This document shows, piece after piece, positions 41,911 through 49,294 of a stretch of DNA of 64,000 nucleotides. The notes under the pieces were generated by a model, which saw nothing but the letters and a program-made list of their open reading frames with translations, searched no databases and was not told the origin of the DNA. Location of the stretch: assembly GCA_047602185.1 (NCBI GenBank), contig JASGHY010000001.1:6014001-6078000 (forward strand). The letters run 5' to 3'. Made by a program: the position numbers and the translations under genes. The stretch comes from PMP191F sp047602185 (GTDB lineage: Bacteria; Bacteroidota; Bacteroidia; Chitinophagales; Chitinophagaceae). How positions within the stretch are numbered: position 1 is the first letter of the stretch; the number at the start of each line of letters is the position of its first letter.

Positions 41911-42688
41911 GCTGTGCTTCTTTTACAAATATCTCTGATGATTGTATTCTTGTTATTAAAAAACGACTGTACACTTCCCTGCGTTCTGCAGGTGTTTCTG
42001 TTTGCGAACCACCACTTAACCAATCGTCGGGAACTACTGAAACAATAGAACGGATCTGTTCTTCATCGAGCTTGCTGCGGAATGCCGCATCAACTTTTTC
42101 CAGTTCGGTAGCCCAGGGCAACAGTACATGATCTTTTATCTGTACAAAAGGTTTTTTAGCCTGCTCTTCCCAATTGCTCCAGGAATGATGGAAATATAAG
42201 GCTGCACCATGATCTATAAGCCACAGTTCTTTATTCCAGATCAGCATATTGGTATTGCGGCAGGTACGGTCTACATTGGTAAGTAGGCTATCCAGCCATA
42301 CGATCTGTGATGCCAGTAAAGGATCTACTTTGGTAACTGTAGGGTCGAAAGTAATAGCACCAGAGAGATAATGCAGCGCCAGGTTAAGGCCTACGCTGGC
42401 TTTCAGCAGGTCCTGGATCTCTTCATCTGGTTCAGTACGTCCGAAAGCGGTATCAAGATTGGCAAATACAATTTCAGGAACTTTAAAGCCAAGTGTTCTT
42501 GCTATTTCTCCGCCTATCAGTTCGGCCACCAATGCTTTAACGCCCTGTCCTGCACCACGGAATTTAAGCGCGTACAGAAATCCATCATCTGCTTCTGCAA
42601 TAGCGGGCAGAGAACCGCCTTCGCGTAGCGGTGTTACGTAGCGTGTTACGTTAACTGTTCTGATCTGCGGTGGTTCATATATTGTCAT
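41888..42688 (-). CDS. HipA-like kinase family protein
   Basis: Protein of 266 residues resembling the HipA kinase fold, which in E. coli HipA phosphorylates glutamyl-tRNA synthetase. Visible parts: FLYALKFRG with Lys42 as possible ATP contact, LVAELIGGEIARTLGFKVPE, and the catalytic loop NVDRTCRNTNMLIW with Asp140 and Asn145, then the metal-binding LIDHGAAL with Asp159. It is smaller than HipA (about 440 residues) and lacks the N-terminal subdomain. No HipB-like antitoxin is adjacent; the partner is the overlapping DUF3037 gene. ATG start. Toxin activity is not shown; it could be a housekeeping kinase. Confidence 0.8.
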   Translation of the reverse strand: MTIYEPPQIRTVNVTRYVTPLREGGSLPAIAEADDGFLYALKFRGAGQGVKALVAELIGGEIARTLGFKVPEIVFANLDTAFGRTEPDEEIQDLLKASVGLNLALHYLSGAITFDPTVTKVDPLLASQIVWLDSLLTNVDRTCRNTNMLIWNKELWLIDHGAALYFHHSWSNWEEQAKKPFVQIKDHVLLPWATELEKVDAAFRSKLDEEQIRSIVSVVPDDWLSGGSQTETPAERREVYSRFLITRIQSSEIFVKEAQHARESLI

Positions 42689-42734
42689 CGTATGCTCTCC
42701 TTATTCAGCGATCAATATCGTTTAGCTAACAGCT

Positions 42735-42811
42735 TTGATCCCGGCTGGTGGAGACACCCGCCGGGGAGCTTTTCCCGTGGCTGGTGTCTTCACCAGCCAC
42801 CAGCTAAACAA
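42735..42811. repeat. REP-like element (GGCTGGTG family), inverted copy
   Basis: About 75 bases that, read on the minus strand, match 49066-49138: a hairpin GGCTGGTG / CACCAGCC, then GGG, then CCCCGGCGGGTGT and a second CACCAGCC. It is located upstream of the HipA-like gene and is non-coding. Confidence 0.75.
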
Positions 42812-42882
42812 GATTAATTCAACAAACCTCAGTGGAAAGGCGGAAAATTAGGTCAAATTTTGAACACCGCAACAGCAGGCAT

Positions 42883-42912
42883 AAAAAAAGGAGACAAGCT
42901 GTTGCTGTCTCC
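42883..42912 (-). terminator. Terminator of the small secreted protein gene
   Basis: On the minus strand, perfect 7-bp stem GGAGACA / TGTCTCC followed by seven T's, 52 bases past the stop codon of the 42965-43417 gene. Confidence 0.8.
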
Positions 42913-42964
42913 CCCGATTGAAATGGTGCAGTTACCTTATTCAGGTGGTTTTTCTGTAGTCAGG

Positions 42965-43417
42965 TTAATTAATAATGGTGTATCCGGCGCCGCTGTTGAT
43001 GTAGTAACTCTCTGCAGAATAATTGCCTTCACAGCCGTCGTCATAAAAGCTCAGCATATCGTTATCTACAACTACCGAGGTGCCGTTGCAGGTCAATGTA
43101 AAATCTGAATTGGTAACCCAGGTGTTGAAGTTGTAAAAATGATGTATAGAAACAGGCAGGTTGCTTACACTTAGCGGTATAGTACCTGCGTCATCCGAAA
43201 AGAACTTCAGCGTAACACTTGAGTATTCTTCTGTAAACGGACAGCCACCAGGACCATTAGTAGTATAGATACTGGTACCAACTATATCCATGCGTACATA
43301 GATCGTGTACTTCGCTTTTTTAGCAGGGATAAGGGCTGGTGCAGTGTCGTAAGAAGATAACAGGAATGAGGATAATAGAATAAGCAGCGAGAATAGTTTG
43401 GCAAGTCTTTTTTTCAT
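42965..43417 (-). CDS. Small secreted hypothetical protein
   Basis: Protein of 150 residues with a signal peptide (MKKRLAKLFSLLILLSSFLL, cleavage near residue 22). The mature part is beta-rich with four cysteines, TLTCNGTSVVVDNDML and YDDGCEGNYSAESYYINSGA. No family is recognised; the short length and Cys pattern suggest a secreted single domain, possibly disulphide-bonded. It has a clear terminator, which supports it being a real gene. Unrelated to its neighbours as far as can be seen. Confidence 0.65.
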   Translation of the reverse strand: MKKRLAKLFSLLILLSSFLLSSYDTAPALIPAKKAKYTIYVRMDIVGTSIYTTNGPGGCPFTEEYSSVTLKFFSDDAGTIPLSVSNLPVSIHHFYNFNTWVTNSDFTLTCNGTSVVVDNDMLSFYDDGCEGNYSAESYYINSGAGYTIIN

Positions 43418-43955
43418 CTGACAGGTTTTAGTGCATTTAAATTACAAAACAGATTTGATAAAAGGAATAGGAAGGAACAAAAAAACGTTGAGTGTGTTGG
43501 TTATAGTTATATATGTATCCAGATAAGAATAGAACGATCTGGGTGATCTGCTGTCTTAAGCGGACGCCCGGTGAGACTGTCCGCCGGATCGTTTTACAGA
43601 TCGTGCTATAATAATGTTCACGTAACCGGAAAGACAGGTGCCCTGGTTAGTTTATATCGTATTTATTTGAAATCTATGGTTTTGCCGGGCTTTGAGCAGG
43701 GATAGTCCTTAACCCTGGTTCCTTGTCAGCCAATCGTACGACCTGGTTCCATATTCCGGACCTTGTATGGAGCATGGCATAGTTTCTGATATAGAATAAG
43801 TGTAGATAATTGAGTGAATGAGATCTGCAGAGGAAAATTAAAAAGTGATGAAGAAATGGTTTTGTGAAATGAAATCACTTGCATGTAAGTTTAATGTATA
43901 ACAATACATCGAACAATCATTAACCTGTCTATTTAGTCGGCACCCATAAAACAAC

Positions 43956-43982
43956 GCCCGGACATCATTGCCCGGGCTTTTT
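43956..43982 (+). terminator. Orphan intrinsic terminator
   Basis: 6-bp GC stem GCCCGG / CCGGGC with a 10-base loop and five T's. No plus-strand gene lies in the preceding 540 bases. Confidence 0.6.
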
Positions 43983-43990
43983 ATTTTCTC

Positions 43991-44113
43991 ACTCTCCGGA
44001 TATAGGTAAGTTGCGCTAAGAGGCTCAACCTGTCAGGTCGGGCGAGAGCTGTTTAATTACTTTTTGTAGGGTAGCTTTGATTATCGGTTTAGACCTGACA
44101 GGTTTATTTTCCT
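43991..44113. repeat. AACCTGTCAGG element, copy 2
   Basis: 123 bases matching 29914-30035 with 16 mismatches and one indel; inner inverted repeat AACCTGTCAGGTC / GACCTGACAGGTT. It begins 51 bases past the stop of a minus-strand gene, the same placement and orientation as copy 1. A shorter relative lies at 63291-63365. Confidence 0.8.
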
Positions 44114-44164
44114 CTATGCAGGAAGTCCGATTTTATTTTATCAGAACTGGTCATTATTTATCTG

Positions 44165-44896
44165 CTAGTCGAGCTTTTTAAGTAACGCCTGTGCCTTTTC
44201 GCTTACAGGAGTACCAGCCGGAATTTTCTTTAACCATGCTATGGCGGTCTCTTTGTTCTTTTCTTCTGCATAGCTGATAGCCAGGTAGAATGCTGCTTCA
44301 TAGCGCATCAGCGATTCGCCATTGTATATTTTCTCCAGGTCTTTTCTTGCAGCATCAACCGATTGGGTATGCAAAAGCGCTATACCTCTGTAGAACAGGG
44401 CCAGTTGATCAGCAGAGTCGGCAAGAACTGCTTTATCCAGTAATGGCAATGCTTTGTCAAATTCTTTATTATTAAAGAAAACAGTGGCCTGCTGTAGTAG
44501 GGTGTCGCTGCCATTGCCGCGCTCTGCGGTGGCTACCATCGTAATATCGCCGTATTTATTGAGGTAGCTATCGCGCAATTGCCAAACCATAATACCAATA
44601 ACAAGTACTGCAGCCACAGCTACAATACGGGGTAAATATTTCACAAATGAAACCACCTTTGCTTCCTCTTTTCTGAAATACTCCTTATTCAGCGATTGCA
44701 GGTTATTGCGTAACGCTTCGGCTGTAGGGTCTTTTGACAGACGCTGCTGCAGGTGTGTTAATGCTTCGCGGTACAGCGCTACTTCCTCAGCCAGTGCCGT
44801 ATCCGTTTGCATACTGGTTTCAAATGCGCTGCGTTCCTCATCACTCAGCTCATTCTGCAGGTACCGGGCAATATGTTCTTTTTCGTACGTGGGCAT
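44165..44896 (-). CDS. Membrane TPR protein, probable anti-sigma factor
   Basis: Protein of 243 residues in three parts. The N-terminal 60 residues (HIARYLQNELSDEERSAFET) match the start of Bacteroidota anti-sigma/zinc-finger-less regulators. A single membrane helix follows at about 87-106 (YLPRIVAVAAVLVIGIMVW). The extracytoplasmic part (about 130-240) contains two or three TPR-like repeats (DTLLQQATVFFNNKEFDKAL, LALFYRGIALLHTQSVDAAR, YEAAFYLAISYAEEKNKETA). It lies 3 bases after the sigma-factor gene, so the two are co-expressed, and it likely binds the sigma factor on the cytoplasmic side while TPRs contact another envelope protein. No HxxxCxxC zinc motif is present. Confidence 0.75.
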   Translation of the reverse strand: MPTYEKEHIARYLQNELSDEERSAFETSMQTDTALAEEVALYREALTHLQQRLSKDPTAEALRNNLQSLNKEYFRKEEAKVVSFVKYLPRIVAVAAVLVIGIMVWQLRDSYLNKYGDITMVATAERGNGSDTLLQQATVFFNNKEFDKALPLLDKAVLADSADQLALFYRGIALLHTQSVDAARKDLEKIYNGESLMRYEAAFYLAISYAEEKNKETAIAWLKKIPAGTPVSEKAQALLKKLD

Positions 44897-44899
44897 ACA

Positions 44900-45457
44900 T
44901 TATATTTTCTGTTCCTGGATATAGGTGAGCAGCGTTGCCATGCATTCCGATTTCTTTTTACGGAGATAGCCATAAGTAACACCCAGCAGGTCTGCTATTT
45001 TTTCCTGGGCCTCACCCGTCATGCTCATCCGTAAGATCTCCTTACATTTTTCTCCAAGCCGTTCAAATTGTTCTGTAAACACGCGGATCTTCGATTCTTC
45101 TTTTTCAACCTGTTCTGCTGTGGCAAACACATCCTCTCCTATACCAGATAAATCATCCCCTGCATTTGTTACCGGGGTACGACCTCTTTTTTTGAGTTCG
45201 TTCAACCATTTTCTTTTACATACTAATAAAAGGAAGGGTTCAAAGGGACAGGTAAGCTGCAGGTTCTTGTGCCTGGCCTGGTTATAAATGTCCATAATAG
45301 ATTCCTGGAAAATGTCCGCAGCATCATCTTCAGAGCCCTGGTTCTTTATAATATAGAATTTAACAGGGTTCGCAAAGCGCCGGTAAATTTCCTGTACTAC
45401 CTGTGTATCATTATGTAATAAGCCTTCAAGATATCGCTGGTCAGGATGATGGGCCAT
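44900..45457 (-). CDS. ECF-type sigma-70 family factor
   Basis: Protein of 185 residues with sigma region 2 (VQEIYRRFANPVKFYIIKNQ, DDAADIFQESIMDIYNQARH) and region 4 (ERLGEKCKEILRMSMTGEAQ, KIADLLGVTYGYLRKKKSEC), the minimal set of an ECF sigma factor that directs RNA polymerase to a small regulon. The spacing insert between regions and the KKKSEC ending are typical of a Bacteroidota subgroup often found beside CHAT or TPR genes (from memory). First gene of a two-gene operon with the TPR membrane protein. Divergent from the lipoprotein, PKD and CHAT genes, which may be its targets. Confidence 0.88.
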   Translation of the reverse strand: MAHHPDQRYLEGLLHNDTQVVQEIYRRFANPVKFYIIKNQGSEDDAADIFQESIMDIYNQARHKNLQLTCPFEPFLLLVCKRKWLNELKKRGRTPVTNAGDDLSGIGEDVFATAEQVEKEESKIRVFTEQFERLGEKCKEILRMSMTGEAQEKIADLLGVTYGYLRKKKSECMATLLTYIQEQKI

Positions 45458-45728
45458 GGCATATAATAAGGTATCAAGCTACTATCTATTTTTCTTCTGG
45501 CAAAACCGGGAGCAGTTTCGGGTTTCGGATTGCAGGTTTAAGGATAAGCTGCCGGGATCAATGAATTTCTTTGTTTTTATTAAATTTTATATTGTTGATT
45601 TTTAGTGCTTTATGGGGTTTTCTGAAAGTATTTTCAAAAAACATGAAAAACAGGGGGTAACAAAACAAGAGACGTGCTGATATACTTACAAAGAGCAAAC
45701 AAATTCTTTAAAAACAAAAAAACAGCAT

Positions 45729-46811
45729 ATGAAAAAGTTATCAGCCACTACAATTATCCTTACCATCGCAGCGGCGATAAGTATTACAGCTTGTAAGAAG
45801 AATAATGATGTAACTGTTCCGCAGAGTACTAATGATGGCAAGTTGATGGCCAACTTTCTGAAAGAGAATGGCCCCCAGTTCCAGAAGTTTACAGTAGATG
45901 CAACTGCCGGTGGCACCATCGTTACAACTAAAGGAACTAAGTTTATTATTGCAGCCAATGCTTTCGTAACAGCAAGTGGCGCTCCCGTAACCGGTGCAGT
46001 TACCGTATCAGTGAAAGAAATAAAAGATGCAAGTGATATGATCCTGGGTGATAAGCCTACTACCACCAGTGATGGAAAGATCCTTATTTCTTACGGTGAG
46101 TTTTTTGTAAAGGCCGAACAGAATAACCAGAACCTGCAGATAAAAAGAGATGGTGCAGCAGGTAACAACGGAGGCGTACAGGTACAGGTGCCGGCCAAAC
46201 CCAATAACCAGGAAGTACCAATGTGGAGAGGTGATTCTACCATCACTACTACACAGTCTGGTTATGACCATCATAACAACCCTGTTACTATTACCAATAC
46301 TATTTCTGTAAGCGCAGGTGTATTGTGGAACCAGATAGGTGGTAACTATGCGATCTTTAATGGCACAAATGGCACCCTGAATTTCCAGCTCGACAGCCTG
46401 TTGCATTGGGTAAACTGCGATGCATTGTATAGCCTGCCTGGTACTAAAACAACCGTAATGGGTTATTTTGCTGACCACTTCAACACATCAACCGGTACTA
46501 ACTATAGTGGTGAACAGCCTTCTATGTTGTTCTTCAAACCACGTAACCAGAATACATTGATCAAGTTCTACAATGTAATTATGAGTGCTCCTGTTGGCTA
46601 CCAGGGTTTACACAGCTACCAGACATCAATTCCTGTTGGCCTTGAAGGAACCTTCCTTGCAATGAGTAGCGTAGATGGTAAGTTCTATGCAGAGATGAAA
46701 GATGTTACCATCGGAACTCCTTCAGGTACTTATACATCGGTTACATTTAACCCACAGGAAGTTTCTGAAACAACTCTGCTGAACCTTATTAACCAGATGA
46801 ACAGTAAATAA
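45729..46811 (+). CDS. Hypothetical lipoprotein
   Basis: Protein of 360 residues with lipobox SITAC (Cys22), followed by KKNNDV. The mature part begins with TVDATAGGTIVTTKGTKFII and PVTGAVTVSVKEIKDASDMI, a pattern seen in Bacteroidota lipoproteins with carboxypeptidase-regulatory-like or ZU5-like beta-sandwiches, and continues with beta-rich segments to the end. No catalytic motif. ATG start. It is divergent from the sigma-factor operon and precedes the PKD protein gene, so it probably belongs to the same envelope module. Function unknown. Confidence 0.75.
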   Translation: MKKLSATTIILTIAAAISITACKKNNDVTVPQSTNDGKLMANFLKENGPQFQKFTVDATAGGTIVTTKGTKFIIAANAFVTASGAPVTGAVTVSVKEIKDASDMILGDKPTTTSDGKILISYGEFFVKAEQNNQNLQIKRDGAAGNNGGVQVQVPAKPNNQEVPMWRGDSTITTTQSGYDHHNNPVTITNTISVSAGVLWNQIGGNYAIFNGTNGTLNFQLDSLLHWVNCDALYSLPGTKTTVMGYFADHFNTSTGTNYSGEQPSMLFFKPRNQNTLIKFYNVIMSAPVGYQGLHSYQTSIPVGLEGTFLAMSSVDGKFYAEMKDVTIGTPSGTYTSVTFNPQEVSETTLLNLINQMNSK

Positions 46812-46940
46812 ATTTCCCTGTGACAACGTAGCTCCCGCACCGGTATCCGGTTCAATGGAAGTTAAATAGTCGGTAACTGTTAAAATGTGCTTATCTTAAT
46901 TATAGAGGCGTGGTTTTGAGTCGGGCGGGAATTTGCGAAA

Positions 46941-46965
46941 AGCCGGTACAATGTGCCGGCTTATT
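46941..46965 (+). terminator. Weak terminator-like hairpin after the lipoprotein gene
   Basis: Stem AGCCGGTAC / GTGCCGGCT (9 bp, one G-U pair) with only a TTATT tail. It may give partial termination between the lipoprotein and PKD protein genes. Confidence 0.45.
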
Positions 46966-47027
46966 CGCCGTTAAAGAACAGGTTATATCACACCCATCGA
47001 ACCATTGGTTATATAACACGATAGCTT

Positions 47028-49046
47028 ATGAACAACGCAGCCGGAACGTTTACAAAGGGTTTAATGATTGCCCTGCTGATGACCATCTCAGTGATTGGTC
47101 ATGCGCAGGTAAAACCCAATACTGCAGTCCCTTTGCCTGTTGCCCCGCAGGATACCATACCTGCTGAGATACTGGTAAATGAAGATGGTGATAGTGTTCG
47201 TTTTGTATCAAAGCTCCGTACGCTGCGGCAGGTAGCTGGTGCCCCTGCTGCTTTCTATACTTATTTCTGGGAGTTGGGAGATGGTACATTCAGTTTTGAT
47301 AAAACGCCTGCCCACCTCTATAAGGATACCGGTACTTACCAGGTAAGATTGTATGCTACCAACAACTACGACGATGGGAAAGCGCCGCCCACACGCCCAC
47401 GCCCGATAAAGGTCAACAAGAAATCATCCCGTACCGGCTACTGGGCTTCGCACTTCTTTCATGAAAAAGGAAGTATTGAAATGAAGATCAATCGCAACCC
47501 TAAGCCCGGGGAAGATTTTGTAGCCCTGATCGGGTATCGTAATCAATCCGCAAAAGCACAGGGTGGCTCGCTGGTATTGTTCTTTAATGAAAGACAGTTC
47601 AATACAGAAGGGTTTAAGCTCAATGATACAAGGGCTTACCACGGTGAGGATAGTTCATCTGTAAATACCTTATTGGCCGACCTGGCTGAAAAAGAAATGT
47701 CCTCCATGGCTTACCGGTCCGGGCCGGATAACGGTTTATATTACGCCTATGCAGGTGATGCGCGTAATATGCTGCAACAGCTACAGGCTACTTATACCCG
47801 CAATACAGCACTTCGTTTTGGTGCAATGGAACAGGGCACAGAACAGTTTGTTTTTGTAACGATGAACACCTTGCCCGAAATGATACAGGATACCAACGCT
47901 ACTGTTACTATGAGTGCGATGCTGGTACCTGATAATCCGGACGCACAGCCGGAATTGTATGAGCTGGAAATGCAGATCGTTGCTTCGCACGATCCCAACA
48001 GGATGCAACTGAAACAACGCCGCATCAATTACCGCTTTATGGGGAAGAAAAAAGAACTGACCTATAAAGTGCGTTTTCAGAATACAGGTGAAGGGCCTGC
48101 TAAGAAAGTTGCAATAGGTATTGCCTTGCCGCGACAACTGAATGCACAAACCATTGCCATTAAAAGTATGAGCCCGGTGTGTGTGCTGTGCGATTCAGCC
48201 TACAGTGGCCAGAGCTGCATTGACACCGTAAGAAAAGACGACAGTGTGTATTTTGTTTTCAACAATATTTACCTGCCGGGATTACAGCAGGATGGTGTAA
48301 CAGATAAGGATTCAACCAAAGGGTTTATTGAGTACACCATACGCTTTAAAAAGAAGCCGAAGAAAATACCCTTCAGCAGTAGTGCTGCTATTATTTTCGA
48401 TAAAAACGAACCTATTTATACCAACCGTGCTGTAGGCCGTTTTGTAAAAGGTATTTCGCCCGGCATTGTAGCAGGTTACAATATTGCTCTATCCGATGGA
48501 TTAAAGACCGCCCACGGCCCTGTACAGTTAGGAGTTACATTGGGGCCCTTCTCACCTGATAAACCTTATTTCCAGGTAGAAGCATATGCAGGATTGTTTC
48601 AGCAGGAAAAAAGTTCTACGGGCTTTATAGAAGAGAAAAGAGATACGGTTGTAAACAACAGAACCTATCTTATCCGTGGCCGTGAAGTAGTAACCACCAA
48701 ACAAAGTAATCTATTGCAGGTGGTGCCGCTGCATTATCGTTACAATTTCAATAAATGGATCGGTATTGGTGTCGGTGCACAGGTGCAGCTCTCCGTATCA
48801 GAACAAAAGAAACAAAAGCAGACTGTTTTCCTGGCCAACGCACAGGAACCTAATATCACTATTGCAACAGCTGAGTATGAGAACAAATCTGCTGCCCGCT
48901 GGCTTGCCGACTGGAATGCAGCTCCCTTTGCTGATCTGCAGGTAGGCAGGGTAAGAAGTGGTCCGGCAGTGGGGATCCGTTATTTGTACCAGTTGAGAGG
49001 TGATGCTTCTAACAGGTTTTTCGTGTACGGGATCTTCAGGTTGTGA
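47028..49046 (+). CDS. PKD-domain protein with probable C-terminal outer-membrane barrel
   Basis: Protein of 672 residues. Signal peptide 1-26 (ends VIGHAQ). A PKD domain spans about 45-125 (FYTYFWELGDGTFSFDKTPA, LYKDTGTYQVRLYATNNYDD). A DUF11-like domain near 335-395 (LTYKVRFQNTGEGPAKKVAI) is followed by CVLCDSAYSGQSC with clustered cysteines. The last 190 residues alternate hydrophobic and polar residues (VQLGVTLGPFSP, QVEAYAGLFQQE, IGIGVGAQVQLSVSE, AVGIRYLYQLRG, RFFVYGIFRL) and end in an aromatic-rich strand, as outer-membrane barrels do. A surface-display or protein-protein scaffold role is inferred. It is followed by REP elements and the CHAT protease gene. Confidence 0.75.
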   Translation: MNNAAGTFTKGLMIALLMTISVIGHAQVKPNTAVPLPVAPQDTIPAEILVNEDGDSVRFVSKLRTLRQVAGAPAAFYTYFWELGDGTFSFDKTPAHLYKDTGTYQVRLYATNNYDDGKAPPTRPRPIKVNKKSSRTGYWASHFFHEKGSIEMKINRNPKPGEDFVALIGYRNQSAKAQGGSLVLFFNERQFNTEGFKLNDTRAYHGEDSSSVNTLLADLAEKEMSSMAYRSGPDNGLYYAYAGDARNMLQQLQATYTRNTALRFGAMEQGTEQFVFVTMNTLPEMIQDTNATVTMSAMLVPDNPDAQPELYELEMQIVASHDPNRMQLKQRRINYRFMGKKKELTYKVRFQNTGEGPAKKVAIGIALPRQLNAQTIAIKSMSPVCVLCDSAYSGQSCIDTVRKDDSVYFVFNNIYLPGLQQDGVTDKDSTKGFIEYTIRFKKKPKKIPFSSSAAIIFDKNEPIYTNRAVGRFVKGISPGIVAGYNIALSDGLKTAHGPVQLGVTLGPFSPDKPYFQVEAYAGLFQQEKSSTGFIEEKRDTVVNNRTYLIRGREVVTTKQSNLLQVVPLHYRYNFNKWIGIGVGAQVQLSVSEQKKQKQTVFLANAQEPNITIATAEYENKSAARWLADWNAAPFADLQVGRVRSGPAVGIRYLYQLRGDASNRFFVYGIFRL

Positions 49047-49065
49047 GGGGAGTGGTGAATCAATG

Positions 49066-49249
49066 TCGTTTAGTTAGTGGCTGGTGAATACACCAGCCAC
49101 GGGCACATCCCCGGCGGGTGTATTCACCAGCCGGAATCAAGGGCCGCAGCGTGGCCTCCTGTTTACAATGTCCGGCTTTAGCCGGTTAGTAAATGTTGTT
49201 CAATAAAAGAATGTATTCATGCTTTTGCCTCGTCCTTCAGGGCGAGGGC
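49066..49249. repeat. Composite REP-like block (GGCTGGTG and CCTCGTCC families)
   Basis: Left part 49066-49138 matches the inverse of 42735-42811 and contains GGCTGGTGAATACACCAGCC, itself an imperfect palindrome. Right part 49171-49249 matches 40661-40739 (CCGGCTTTAGCCGG ... CCTCGTCCTTCAGGGCGAGG). The block sits between the PKD gene stop and the CHAT gene start. Confidence 0.78.
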
Positions 49250-49294
49250 CAATGATGTAATTGAGATAAATCCACACATTTGTTATCTTCATGT

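Larger units (their letters stand above)
43418..44164. other. Intergenic region with repeat element and terminator
   Basis: 747 bases without a convincing gene. Contains an orphan plus-strand terminator at 43956-43982 and a full AACCTGTCAGG element at 43991-44113. A small inverted repeat (GATCTG/CGGAC words) lies around 43540-43610. Confidence 0.5.

Noticed and set aside
41888..42688. Calling the kinase a HipA toxin
   Set aside because: Only the catalytic core is shared, no HipB partner is present, and DUF3037 pairing suggests a different unit.
40440..42811. Possible insertion sequence or integron from the density of repeats
   Set aside because: No transposase or integrase frame and no target duplications; hairpins fit REP-like elements better.
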